Shown here: one piece after another, positions 9,420-18,197 of the stretch
Numbering within the stretch: position 1 is the first letter of the stretch
How the letters are laid out: each line of letters begins with the position of its first letter
Assembly: GCA_944322965.1 (NCBI GenBank)
Contig: CALUQR010000001.1
Span: forward strand, 248,001 to 312,000
Length of the DNA stretch: 64,000 nucleotides
From: Vulcanimicrobiota bacterium
GTDB taxonomy: Bacteria > Vulcanimicrobiota > Xenobia > Xenobiales > Xenobiaceae
Reading direction: 5' to 3'
The notes under the pieces: generated by a model
The model's input: the letters and a program-made list of their open reading frames with translations, nothing else
Databases searched by the model: none
What the model was told of the DNA's origin: nothing
Program-made: the position numbers and the translations under genes

Positions 9420-10125
9420 AATTATCTATAGCGACGAGTACTTGCTGGCGGTAAATAAGCCGGCCGGTCTGCCTATGCATTCCAACTTAGACCCCCGGCG
9501 TCCTAACTTAGTCTCCCTCTTACAGGAGAGGCTGCGCCAGTCCGGGGAGAGCGACTATTTAGCCCTCCACCAGCGCCTCGATCTGGGGACCTCAGGGGTA
9601 GTCGTCTTAGGGCGCCGCCCGGAGGCCAACCCTAGCTTAGCGGAACAGTTCGCTACCCACAGGGTAGGCAAGTATTATTGGGCTATCGCCTGGGCTAGCG
9701 GCCATTTGCCCTCTACGCGCTGGGAGTGTACCTATCCCTTAGCCGCCCCCTTGCAGCGGGGCGGGCGCGTGCGTTGGCGGCGCGGGGAGGCGGAGGGCGA
9801 TTTTAAAGGGGCGGTCACTAAGTTTCGCCTCTTGCGCCGGGGCGGCGGGGCCCTCTTAATAGAGGCTAAATTGGAGAGCGGGCGCAAACATCAGGTACGG
9901 GCCCATCTGGCCGCCCAGAAGATGGCTTTAGTGGGGGATAAGCTCTATGGAGCCCCAGTTGAGGAGGGGGACAAGTTTACCCCTTACCCTCTGCTCCACG
10001 CTCTGCGCTTAGAATTAAAGCACCCTCTGAGCGGGCGCCCTTTACTCTTTACCGCCCCTCCGCCCCTAGAATTTAGGCGTCAGATGGGGCTGCGCCATTT
10101 GGGGAGGGTCGAAGATTATGAGTGA
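9400..10125 (+). CDS. RluA-family pseudouridine synthase
   Basis: Converts uridine to pseudouridine in rRNA or tRNA. The catalytic block is HQRLDLGTSGVVVLGR, where the Asp of RLD is the nucleophile shared by the RluA/RluC/RluD family; VNKPAGLPMH and KHQVRAHLA with VGDKLYG are the other conserved segments. There is no N-terminal S4 domain, as in the short RluA or YqcB-type members, so the target site cannot be stated. GTG at 9400 is favoured over GTG at 9391 because AAGG lies 9 bases before it. The stop overlaps the miaA start by 8 bases; both enzymes modify RNA, so the pairing makes sense. Confidence 0.85.
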   Translation: MASPELEIIYSDEYLLAVNKPAGLPMHSNLDPRRPNLVSLLQERLRQSGESDYLALHQRLDLGTSGVVVLGRRPEANPSLAEQFATHRVGKYYWAIAWASGHLPSTRWECTYPLAAPLQRGGRVRWRRGEAEGDFKGAVTKFRLLRRGGGALLIEAKLESGRKHQVRAHLAAQKMALVGDKLYGAPVEEGDKFTPYPLLHALRLELKHPLSGRPLLFTAPPPLEFRRQMGLRHLGRVEDYE

Positions 10126-11068
10126 ATTGTGGCCCGTAGTTGCCATTATGGGGCCTACCGCTTCGGGTAAATCGGGGTTAGCCCTAGAGTTAGCCGGCCT
10201 TTTTAAGGGCGAGATTATTAGCGCCGACTCGGCCCAAGTCTACGCCCCTTTAGAGATCGGGGTGGCTAAACCCAGCCCTTTAGAGCTAGCCCAAGTAGTC
10301 CACCACGGGGTCGGGCAGCTGGGGTTAGAGGAGAACTTTAGTTTAGCGGCCTTTATAACTGAAGCCCAGCGCCTCATCCCCGCCCTCTGGCGGCGCGGCC
10401 AATTGCCCTTAGTAGTGGGGGGTACGGGGCTCTACGTGCGCGGCCTTTTGGAGGGTTACCTCTTAGAAGAGGCGCCCCCCGACGAAGGTTTACGCGCTTC
10501 TCTCAATAGTCAACCTTTAGAGTTACTCCTAAGTCGGGTGGCCTCTTTAGATCCGGCTACCTATAGGCGTCTCGATAGGCGCAATAAGAGGAGGGTGACG
10601 CGCTCTTTAGAGCTCATCCTCCAGCGCGGAGCCCCCTTAGTAGACTCGCCCCGCCGCCCTCCGCCCTACGCCGTTCTAAAATTGGCCCTGCGCTGGGAGC
10701 GGGAGGCGCTCTATAAGCGCATCGACGAGCGCCTAGAGGCCATGTTAGAGCGGGGCTGGCTGCAAGAGGTGGAGGGCTTAGTGCGCGCCGGGTGGGCGGA
10801 GCGCTTACAAGAATTGCGCATCTTGGGCTATCCCCAGCTTATAGAGGTCGTCTTAGGGCGGCGCACCTTAGAGGAGGCGCGCCAGGAGATTAAGTTCGCT
10901 ACCCACCGCTACGCCAAGCGCCAGGAGACTTGGTTGCGCCGCGAACCGGGGGTGCATTGGCTGGAGGCGAGCGACGCCCCCTTAGAGAGAGCGCAGAGTT
11001 TAGTAGCCCAATGGTTAGAGAGTTTGCCCGCTGAGCTCCAGGAGAGGCGAGGCGCGGGGCCAGTTTAA
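10118..11068 (+). CDS. miaA: tRNA dimethylallyltransferase MiaA
   Basis: Transfers a dimethylallyl group to adenine 37 of tRNAs reading U-starting codons. Seen: P-loop GPTASGKS at 11-18, the SADSAQVY segment (family SADSxQxY), VVGGTGLYVRGLLEGY and the C-terminal KFATHRYAKRQETW region that holds the tRNA. The 316 residues are normal for MiaA. The ATG overlaps the preceding stop by 8 bases, a translational-coupling arrangement. It uses dimethylallyl diphosphate, so it competes for the isoprenoid pool also fed by IspG (21827) and drained by the hopene cyclase (41963). Confidence 0.93.
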   Translation: MSELWPVVAIMGPTASGKSGLALELAGLFKGEIISADSAQVYAPLEIGVAKPSPLELAQVVHHGVGQLGLEENFSLAAFITEAQRLIPALWRRGQLPLVVGGTGLYVRGLLEGYLLEEAPPDEGLRASLNSQPLELLLSRVASLDPATYRRLDRRNKRRVTRSLELILQRGAPLVDSPRRPPPYAVLKLALRWEREALYKRIDERLEAMLERGWLQEVEGLVRAGWAERLQELRILGYPQLIEVVLGRRTLEEARQEIKFATHRYAKRQETWLRREPGVHWLEASDAPLERAQSLVAQWLESLPAELQERRGAGPV

Positions 11069-11085
11069 GGAGGAAGAGGGGAAAG

Positions 11086-11862
11086 ATGGCGGAGTTAACC
11101 TTTTATAAGTGGCAGGGTCTAGGTAACGATTTCGTCTTAGTAGCCGGCGGCCCGGAGGGGGATAATGGGAATTTAGTGCGTCGACTCTGTGCGCGGCGCT
11201 GGGGGGTAGGGGCGGATGGGGTCGTCTATCTAGAGCGCAGCCCTAGAGAACTTAAGATGCGCATCTTTAATAGCGACGGCAGCGAGGCGGCTATGTGCGG
11301 GAACGGTCTGCGCTGTGCGGCCGCCCAGGCCCTGCGCTGGGGCTGGATCGGAGAGGGGGAAGAGGTCCCCTTTACCACTTTAGCGGGCCCTAAGCGGGCG
11401 ACCGTCTGGGGCCAAGGCCCCTCCTTTAAGGTTCAGGTGGAGATGGGCGCAGCCGCAGGGGTAGAGGAGGTCGACCTGCCTCCGGAGAGTCCCGGGCGGC
11501 GGGGGATGGCCGTCAATTTGGGTAATCCCCACCTAGTCGTCGAGGTCAAGGAGTGGCCCCAGCTAGCCTCCTGGGGGCCGCGCCTAGAGGAGTGGGGAGG
11601 AGGGGCCAACGTAGAATTTATGCGCCCTCTCGATAGGAAGCGGGTAGAGATGAAGGTCTGGGAACACGGGGTCGGCGAGACCTTAGCCTGCGGTACGGGG
11701 GCCTGCGCTACCTGGATTGCCGCCCGCCGTTGGGGCTTAGTAGAGGAGAGGGTTACCGTCCAGTTGCCGGGAGGGGAGTTACAGATTGGGGGGAGCGAGG
11801 AGGCTCTCGCTATGGAAGGGGAGGCCCGCTACGTCTTTAGCGGCCGCTGGCCCCTCCCTTAA
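11086..11862 (+). CDS. dapF: Diaminopimelate epimerase
   Basis: Interconverts LL- and meso-diaminopimelate for lysine and peptidoglycan synthesis. Both catalytic cysteines are visible: C71 in MCGNGLRCA and C202 in ACGTGACA. GLGNDFVLV at the N-terminus and NPHLVVEV in the middle are family blocks. At 258 residues it is slightly short (about 275 is common). Ribosome site AGGAGGAAGAGG precedes the ATG at 11086, 17 bases after miaA. The gene implies a meso-diaminopimelate cell wall or at least the DAP route to lysine. Confidence 0.93.
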   Translation: MAELTFYKWQGLGNDFVLVAGGPEGDNGNLVRRLCARRWGVGADGVVYLERSPRELKMRIFNSDGSEAAMCGNGLRCAAAQALRWGWIGEGEEVPFTTLAGPKRATVWGQGPSFKVQVEMGAAAGVEEVDLPPESPGRRGMAVNLGNPHLVVEVKEWPQLASWGPRLEEWGGGANVEFMRPLDRKRVEMKVWEHGVGETLACGTGACATWIAARRWGLVEERVTVQLPGGELQIGGSEEALAMEGEARYVFSGRWPLP

Positions 11863-11914
11863 GGTAGAGGAGAGCGCCCAAGTCTCGGGAGAGTTAAGAA
11901 AGGGGAAGTAAAGT

Positions 11915-13039
11915 ATGGTCCAAGCTAAAGTGGAGCGCCTGCGCCAACTCCTGCGGGAATTGAACTTAGAGGGCGTTATTTTGAGTAGCGCTGAAAATAT
12001 CCGTTACTTTTCGGGATTTACGAGCGCCGACGCCTGGCTCTTTATTAGCCAGGATCGGGAAGCTCTGGTAACCGACGGGCGTTATTGGGCCCAAGCCCAA
12101 GCTGAGGCCCCCCAGGTAGAGCTCATAAAGTATAGCTCCCAAAAGTATACCTCCTTGGCCCATTGTTTAGGAGAATGGTTGGCGGACTGGCATTTTAAAG
12201 GGGCTTTGGCTATTGAGGGACGCAGCCTCAGCTATGAGGCCTACTTACAATTGGAACGCCATCTTTTAGAGCGCGGGGTCGCTACCTCGTTAGAGAGCCA
12301 TTCCGCCCAGCTGGACGGTCTGCGCCTCATTAAGACCCCTGAGGAATTGGCGGCTATCGGGCGGGCTTCCCAAGTGGCCGACGCGGCTTGGGCCCAGACG
12401 GTCAAGCGCATTGAGGCGGGGATGCGCGAGTCGGAATTGTGCGCCGAGTTAGAGTACCAGATGCAATTGGCGGGGGCGCGCAAGCCCTCTTTCGATACTA
12501 TCGTAGCCTCTGGCCCCAATGGGGCCTATCCCCACGCCCAGGTGACGCAGCGCCCCATCGGGGAGGGGGAGTTGGTGACGGTCGATTTTGGCTGTATCGT
12601 CGACGGTTGGTGTAGCGATATAACCCGCACCTTCTGGCTGGGCCAATTGGAGCCTCACTTAGTAGCCCTCTGGGAGACGGTCAAGAGGGCCCACGACCGG
12701 GGGGTGGAGGCGGCCCGCCCGGGACTTAGCGGGGGAGAGTTAGATAGCGTCGCCCGCCAGATAATTACCGAGGCCGGTTACGGTCCCTACTTTAGCCACA
12801 GTTTGGGCCATGGCGTAGGCTTAGCGGTCCATGAGGGGCCGGGGATCAGGGCGGAATCGAGCCTCATCTTGGCCGCGGGCATGACCTTAACTATTGAACC
12901 GGGCATCTATCAACCCGGTTTGGGCGGTTGCCGCATCGAGGATCTCTTATATCTGACGGAGGAAGGGTCGGTCACTTTGAGTCGGGCGCCTTACCAGATC
13001 TTGGGCCAAGCCCATCCGCGGGAGGCCTATAGCGCCTAA
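11915..13039 (+). CDS. M24B family Xaa-Pro aminopeptidase / proline dipeptidase
   Basis: Cytosolic two-metal peptidase removing residues before proline. Pita-bread-fold metal ligands are all present: the Asp pair in VTVDFGCIVDGWCSDITRT, His in HSLGHGVGLAVHE, Glu in LTIEPGIY and Glu in GCRIEDLLY. The N-terminal 130 residues form the creatinase-like domain that shapes specificity. Length (374) and order match the YqhT/PepQ-like group rather than the longer E. coli PepP. AAGGGGAAGTAAAGT precedes the ATG. It is the last gene of the plus-strand run begun at rapA. Confidence 0.88.
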   Translation: MVQAKVERLRQLLRELNLEGVILSSAENIRYFSGFTSADAWLFISQDREALVTDGRYWAQAQAEAPQVELIKYSSQKYTSLAHCLGEWLADWHFKGALAIEGRSLSYEAYLQLERHLLERGVATSLESHSAQLDGLRLIKTPEELAAIGRASQVADAAWAQTVKRIEAGMRESELCAELEYQMQLAGARKPSFDTIVASGPNGAYPHAQVTQRPIGEGELVTVDFGCIVDGWCSDITRTFWLGQLEPHLVALWETVKRAHDRGVEAARPGLSGGELDSVARQIITEAGYGPYFSHSLGHGVGLAVHEGPGIRAESSLILAAGMTLTIEPGIYQPGLGGCRIEDLLYLTEEGSVTLSRAPYQILGQAHPREAYSA

Positions 13040-13064
13040 GAGAGGGGGGCTCAGTCGCCCTCTC
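13040..13064 (+). terminator. Possible stem-loop after the M24 peptidase gene
   Basis: GAGAGGG (13040-13046) pairs with CCCTCTC (13058-13064) across an 11-base loop, immediately after the stop codon. No U-rich tract follows, so it is at best a weak or factor-assisted terminator. Confidence 0.35.
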
Positions 13065-13153
13065 AGAGCTAGAGAGGAGCTCCCTCAGAAAGGGCAAAAG
13101 AGGGGGCCGTAATTTCGGATAACTGACTTTAAGAAGTCGAGGAAGATAGAGTT

Positions 13154-15352
13154 ATGGCAGATAAACTGCGAATTGGCATTATGAGCAGCGGAGGCGACGC
13201 TCCGGGCATGAACGCCGCGGTGCGCGCTATCATCAAGAGTACCCTGCGGGCTGGGGCGGAGATCTACGGCATCTACGACGGTTACATGGGTTTGCAACAT
13301 CCCGAGCGCGGTATAGTCAAGTTAGACTCCTCCGCGGCCCGCGGTATTTTGAGTTTGGGGGGCACCGTCTTAGGGACGGCTCGCTGTAAGGAGATGATGA
13401 CTAAGGAGGGGCGTCGGCGGGCGATCCACTCCCTTCTGACTTACGAAATCGACCGTTTAGTCTGTATCGGCGGCGACGGCTCGCTGACCGGCGCGGAGAC
13501 TTTGAGGACGGAGTGGACGGAAGCGGTCCAGGCCCTCATGGCCGACGGCTCCTTGCCGGAGGATACCTTAGAGAAGCACCCCTGCTTGAGCGTAGTGGGC
13601 TTGCCGGGGACTATCGATAACGACCTCTGTGGCTCTGATATTACGATCGGCGCCGACACCGCCCTCCATCGCATTGTAGAGGCTATCGACGCTATCTTCT
13701 CTACCGCTGCCAGCCATCAGCGCACCTTCGTAGTCGAGGTGATGGGTCGCCATTGCGGTTACTTGGCGGTTATGGCCGGACTCTCTACGGGAGCGGAGTG
13801 GATCTTAATCCCCGAGGCCCCCTGTCCCGACGGTTGGGAAGAGAAGATGGGCGCGGCCTTAGCTCAGGGTAGAGCCGTAGGTAAGCGCGCGGGGATGGTC
13901 ATTATCGCCGAAGGGGCGCGCGATATTCACGGTAAGCATATTACTAGCGATTACGTGCGCCAAGTCCTTATCGATCGTATGGGCGAAGATACGCGAGTTA
14001 CCATTTTGGGCCACGTCCAGCGCGGAGGCTCCCCTTCCGCTTACGACCGCAACTTGAGTACCGTCCTGGGGCGGGAGGCGGTGACTTTGGCCTTAAAAGA
14101 GAAGATCGAACCTTCGGTAGTGATGGGGATCCGCGGCAACCGTCCCGTGGCCGTGCCCTTAATGAAGGCCGTGGAAGATACGCACCGGGCCCAGAAGGCC
14201 TGCACCGATGGGGACGAAGCGGCCGCCTTCCGTACGCGCGGAGAACATCTGCGTAGGGCTTACGACCTCTTCAAAGTGGTCAATTCGGCCGGCGTCCACG
14301 GCGCTACCCCCAATCCCAAGCGAGTAGGTATTATCCACTGCGGCGCTCCGGCCCCGGGTATGAATATGGCGGTGCGCACCGTCTCGCGCCTGCTCATCGC
14401 CAAAGGGCACGAGCCTATAGCTATCCATGGCGGTTTTGACGGTTTAATCAACGCCAAGTTGGACTCCCTCAACTGGATGGACGTCTCCGGTTGGGCCAGT
14501 CTGGGCGGCGCGGAGATCGGCACGGCCCATACCGTCCCCTCCGGCCCCGAGCTCTATATGGCGGCCCGCGCCTTGGAGGATCACAAGATCGACGCCCTGA
14601 TTATGATCGGCGGCTGGTCGGGTTATAGCGCTATCAACTGCCTCTACCAGGAGCGGCGCGACTATCCGGCCTTCAAGGTACCCATGATCTGCTTGCCGGC
14701 CTCTATCGATAATAACTTGCCCGGTACCGACTTCTCTATCGGCGCCGATACCGCTTTAAATGTCATCGTCTCCGCGGTCGACAAGATCAAGCGCTCGGCG
14801 GTAGCCAATAGGCGCTGCTTCTTAGTAGAGGTCATGGGTTATGAGTGCGGCTATTTGGCCCAGATGAGCGGCATGGCCTCGGGCGCAGAGCGCATCTACT
14901 TGCACGAGCAGCCGCGGGTGGCGGCCGATCTCTTGCGCGATATCGACGATCTCAAAGAGCAATTCGCCCACCAAGGTCGGACCGTAGCTCTCATTATCAA
15001 TAATGAGCGGGCCAATCCCATCTACAATACGGGCGTCTTGCGGGCGATGTTCGAAGCGGAAGGGAAGGGCTACTTCGACGTGCGCCAGGCCATCTTAGGC
15101 CACATGCAGCAGGGCGGAGATCCTACCCCCTTCGACCGCACCTTGGCCGCCCGCCTCTCCAGTTACGCGGTAGAGCGCTTAGATCAGATCTTGGCCGAAG
15201 GGAGCAATATCTGCGGCTTCGTAGGGAGCACTAAAGACGGTATGCGCCTCTTTGAGTTCCACGACTACGAGCGCCTCATTGACGATCAGTACCGCCGTCC
15301 CCGCCACCAGTGGTGGATGGACTTTGTGAGCGTCAACGAGGATCTCGTCTAA
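13154..15352 (+). CDS. pfkA: Tandem-domain, eukaryote-type ATP 6-phosphofructokinase
   Basis: Phosphorylates fructose 6-phosphate, the committed glycolytic step. The 732 residues are two PFK units in one chain. The N half (about 1-385) keeps the active site: SSGGDAPGMN at 11-20, ATP loop GGDGS at 106-110, TIDND at 153-157 with catalytic D155, and the sugar-binding VMGR at 196-199. The C half (from about 390) has HCGAPAPGMN, but its ATP loop reads GGWSG (486-490) and its catalytic segment SIDNN (517-521), so it is probably an effector-binding, non-catalytic unit. This division of labour is that of fungal and animal PFK. The gene faces a hexokinase gene of eukaryotic type. A bacterial single-domain PFK duplicated independently is the alternative origin. 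Confidence 0.9.
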   Translation: MADKLRIGIMSSGGDAPGMNAAVRAIIKSTLRAGAEIYGIYDGYMGLQHPERGIVKLDSSAARGILSLGGTVLGTARCKEMMTKEGRRRAIHSLLTYEIDRLVCIGGDGSLTGAETLRTEWTEAVQALMADGSLPEDTLEKHPCLSVVGLPGTIDNDLCGSDITIGADTALHRIVEAIDAIFSTAASHQRTFVVEVMGRHCGYLAVMAGLSTGAEWILIPEAPCPDGWEEKMGAALAQGRAVGKRAGMVIIAEGARDIHGKHITSDYVRQVLIDRMGEDTRVTILGHVQRGGSPSAYDRNLSTVLGREAVTLALKEKIEPSVVMGIRGNRPVAVPLMKAVEDTHRAQKACTDGDEAAAFRTRGEHLRRAYDLFKVVNSAGVHGATPNPKRVGIIHCGAPAPGMNMAVRTVSRLLIAKGHEPIAIHGGFDGLINAKLDSLNWMDVSGWASLGGAEIGTAHTVPSGPELYMAARALEDHKIDALIMIGGWSGYSAINCLYQERRDYPAFKVPMICLPASIDNNLPGTDFSIGADTALNVIVSAVDKIKRSAVANRRCFLVEVMGYECGYLAQMSGMASGAERIYLHEQPRVAADLLRDIDDLKEQFAHQGRTVALIINNERANPIYNTGVLRAMFEAEGKGYFDVRQAILGHMQQGGDPTPFDRTLAARLSSYAVERLDQILAEGSNICGFVGSTKDGMRLFEFHDYERLIDDQYRRPRHQWWMDFVSVNEDLV

Positions 15353-15365
15353 AGTTTATAGAGAG

Positions 15366-16922
15366 TTACCCTTCCCGCAGCTTATGGACTTTGGCTATAA
15401 GCTGCAACTTGGCCTCTAGCAGTCTAGGTGTCAGGGAGATGTGGTAGATGTGAGGACTGCGCATACGCAAGACGCCGGTATCTAAGTGGTTTAGATCTTC
15501 CCGGCAGCGGGTGCGCAGCTCTTCTAAGGTGGGGCGGGGTTGACGCCGTCCGCCTCCCTCCCAGACCCTCTCTAAGAGGGGCTCGATGCGGCTAATGTCG
15601 GAGCGCTTGAGGGTGCGACTCACCCCTTGGATAGCCGGATGGTGGAGGGTGAGCGTCTCTTGGGAGGCGGGATCTTCGTCGGAGAAGCCGATGAGATCGG
15701 CGGTGGCCCGATCCCGATTGTCGTAGATGCGCCAGGCCTTCTTGTGGCCGGGATTGATCAATTTGGTGACCGAGTTGGAGTATTTCATAGCCGGCTTCCA
15801 CTCGCCCCCAACTTGGAGGGCCACCAACTTATAGACCCCTCCCAGGGAGGATTGGCCGGCGGAAGTCACCAGGCGAGTGCCCACCCCGTAGGTGAGGCGG
15901 CGGATGACATGTTCCGCATTGACCCCGTTGCGCTCGGAGTCGTCGCGAATCTGAGCGTGGATCTGCAAGATAGTCATCTCATCTAAGTCGTTGGAGAGGA
16001 CGATAGAGGCTTGGGGGAAGCCGGCGTCGTCTAACATCTTAGAGACTTGGATAGAGAGATAAGCTAAGTCGCCCGAGTCTAAACGCACGCCCAAGGGCTC
16101 ATAACCCTTACGGCGCAGCTCGCGGAAGACGCGAATGGCGTTGGGCACGCCGCTATTGAGAGTGTCGACCGTATCGACTAAGAGGAGGCAGCTGTCGGGA
16201 TAGAGGTCGGCGTAGGCTTGGAAAGCCTCTAATTCGCTGCGCCCCATAGCCATCCAGGCTTGGACCAAGGCGTGGGAGTGGGTCCCTTTGGGGGGAACGT
16301 CCATCACAAAGGAGAGGCCGGCGTTAGAGGAGTAGTCGCAGCCTCCGATGAGAGCCGCCCGCGAGGCCTGATTGCCGCCCCAGCCGTGGGCCCGACGCAA
16401 ACCGAATTCCATTAAGAGACGGCTGCCGCAGCTGTGGCGAATGCGAGCCGCTTTGGTGGCGATGAGGGTTTGGAAGTTGAGAGAATTGAGGAGGGCGGTC
16501 TCTAAGATCTGGGCCATGGCCAAGGGGCCCTCTACGGTAGTGAGGGGCACATTGGGATGGACGACGCGCCCTTCAGCGATAGCTTGCAGCTTCAACTTTT
16601 TAAAGTTGCCTTCGCGGCTGAGCCAATGTAAGAACTCCTCTTTGAAGACGGGACGCCCCTCTATATCGCGCTCTCGGGCGAGGTGATCGAGGGCGGGTTG
16701 ATCGAAGGAGGTATTCTCCATCCAATCCAAGAGCCAGTCTAAGCCGGCCGCGATGCAGTAACCGGCTTTATGATCGCCATAGTTGGGGTAGGAGCGGAAG
16801 AAGTGATCGAAGTGGGCGGGGCGCTCGTGGATGCCAGCTTCAAAGTAGACCTGAGCCATAGTCAGCTGGTACATATCGGTAAAGAGGATGCCCTGCATTA
16901 AGTGGAGATCGCGCTCATCCAT
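15366..16922 (-). CDS. pncB: Nicotinate phosphoribosyltransferase
   Basis: Makes nicotinate mononucleotide from nicotinate and PRPP, entry step of the Preiss-Handler route to NAD. Family signatures include LFTDMYQLTMAQVYFE at the N-terminus, the central GVRLDSGDLAYLS phosphate-binding segment and GVGTRLVTSAGQSSLGGVYK. At 518 residues it matches the longer class of bacterial enzymes. It is transcribed after the hexokinase gene with a 61-base gap and ends 13 bases from the phosphofructokinase stop (convergent). The product feeds the NadE-type enzyme at 51191-52768 by way of NadD, which is not in the window. Confidence 0.92.
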   Translation of the reverse strand: MDERDLHLMQGILFTDMYQLTMAQVYFEAGIHERPAHFDHFFRSYPNYGDHKAGYCIAAGLDWLLDWMENTSFDQPALDHLARERDIEGRPVFKEEFLHWLSREGNFKKLKLQAIAEGRVVHPNVPLTTVEGPLAMAQILETALLNSLNFQTLIATKAARIRHSCGSRLLMEFGLRRAHGWGGNQASRAALIGGCDYSSNAGLSFVMDVPPKGTHSHALVQAWMAMGRSELEAFQAYADLYPDSCLLLVDTVDTLNSGVPNAIRVFRELRRKGYEPLGVRLDSGDLAYLSIQVSKMLDDAGFPQASIVLSNDLDEMTILQIHAQIRDDSERNGVNAEHVIRRLTYGVGTRLVTSAGQSSLGGVYKLVALQVGGEWKPAMKYSNSVTKLINPGHKKAWRIYDNRDRATADLIGFSDEDPASQETLTLHHPAIQGVSRTLKRSDISRIEPLLERVWEGGGRRQPRPTLEELRTRCREDLNHLDTGVLRMRSPHIYHISLTPRLLEAKLQLIAKVHKLREG

Positions 16923-16983
16923 ATCTTTATTCTCTAACTTTGTCCTCTCTGGCGGGAAGGGAGCTAAGCTCCTCTCCTGGAGC

Positions 16984-18183
16984 CTAATTTTCGGGACGAC
17001 TAGCTTGGGCTAGGGCCGCGTAGGCAGAACCTACTAAGTTGGCGTCTTCAATGCGAATAATAGAGAAGGTCTGCTGGGGGGAGATCAGCTGGGGGAGGAG
17101 GTTGGCCACTAACGGGGGGAGGGCGGGATCATTCCAGTAACGGCTGCCCTCGGCGGTAATGCAGACTCGACCCTCTTGGCCTAAGACTTTGATGAAACCG
17201 GCCAAGCCGGCGGCTATCAATTGGCCCGAACGGGTCAAAATGGCGGCCGCTAAGTCGTCATGCTGGCGGTCGCGTAACTCCACCAACTGTTTACTGCCCT
17301 GATAGGGATCGAAATCTTGGGCCAGGGGATCGGCCAAGGCGTAGAGGAAGGGCAGATAGTAACCCGCCAGGGCCTTTTCAAAGCGCTGGTGGCCGGGGAG
17401 ATCTAAGCGGCTATCGAGGAGATCGTCGTAGCGATTGAGATAGGGCGGGGTGAAGTTGCCCGACTCTAAGTTGACGGCCATGGAGGGCTGCTTCCAGGGG
17501 AGGGAGCTCAATTTATTGTCGGGACGTACCGGGACGAAACCGGCCATATTGGTGCCCGTACCGGCGATGAGGCCGATAAAGTGGTCGTACTGGCGGCTAT
17601 TGGCCCCGGCGCCCGCTAAGAGGGTGGCTACGGTATCGTTGAGGACGGTCGCCTTGCCCGCCTGGTAACCCAATTGGGCCAGAGCCTCTTTGAGCATTTG
17701 GCCTACTAATTCTCCCTCCACCCCCTGGACGTGCATATCCTTAGTCCAGTGGAGGAGGCGGGCGTCGGCTTGCGGGGTAGAGGCGGCGGGATAGGAGAAA
17801 CAGTAACCTAAGGGGAGATCCGCCTCGGGATTTAATTGGAGGGCCAACTCCGCCTGGGCGCGGAAGAAATCTTGGGCGCTGACCGGTTCGCTCTGGCGTC
17901 CGGTGGGCACTTGGGCCTGCAGGGGGCCGGCCACTAAGTTGTGGGAGCCGTCAGCTCGCAACTCGATGATGGCGGCGCGGATATTGGTACCCCCGGTATC
18001 GATCACCAAGACCCGCCCACAGATCCCCTGCGGAGGCGGGGCCAGATAGGTGGGGATAGCCCGCACCTCTTGACCGTCTTGGCGCAAACCCAAATGGATG
18101 CGCTCTTGGAGCGTAGTCGCTATTTCCTGCAACTGGGGTAGAGTCAGCTGAAAACTGGCTAAGAGATCTGGAGTATGCGCCAT
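16984..18183 (-). CDS. Eukaryote-type hexokinase
   Basis: Phosphorylates glucose or related hexoses with ATP. Motifs are those of the Hexokinase_1/Hexokinase_2 family known from eukaryotes, not of bacterial glucokinases: VIDTGGTNIRAA (60-70), CFSYPAA then HWTKDM (128-150), catalytic Asp in LNDTVATLLAG (D183), IAGTGTNMAGF (206-216), VNLESGNF and a late AEGSRYW. At 399 residues it is shorter than the 450-500 of yeast or animal half-units. ATG at 18183 is chosen; a TTG at 18201 would overlap the preceding stop but lacks a ribosome site. It sits with a eukaryote-type PFK, pncB and an unknown gene, suggesting a sugar-entry module. Confidence 0.88.
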   Translation of the reverse strand: MAHTPDLLASFQLTLPQLQEIATTLQERIHLGLRQDGQEVRAIPTYLAPPPQGICGRVLVIDTGGTNIRAAIIELRADGSHNLVAGPLQAQVPTGRQSEPVSAQDFFRAQAELALQLNPEADLPLGYCFSYPAASTPQADARLLHWTKDMHVQGVEGELVGQMLKEALAQLGYQAGKATVLNDTVATLLAGAGANSRQYDHFIGLIAGTGTNMAGFVPVRPDNKLSSLPWKQPSMAVNLESGNFTPPYLNRYDDLLDSRLDLPGHQRFEKALAGYYLPFLYALADPLAQDFDPYQGSKQLVELRDRQHDDLAAAILTRSGQLIAAGLAGFIKVLGQEGRVCITAEGSRYWNDPALPPLVANLLPQLISPQQTFSIIRIEDANLVGSAYAALAQASRPEN

Positions 18184-18197
18184 AATATCAATACGCC

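Noticed and set aside
14320-15352. C half of the phosphofructokinase as a decayed pseudogene
   Set aside because: It is in frame, well conserved in its other motifs, and loss of the ATP loop is the known pattern of the regulatory half in eukaryotic PFKs.
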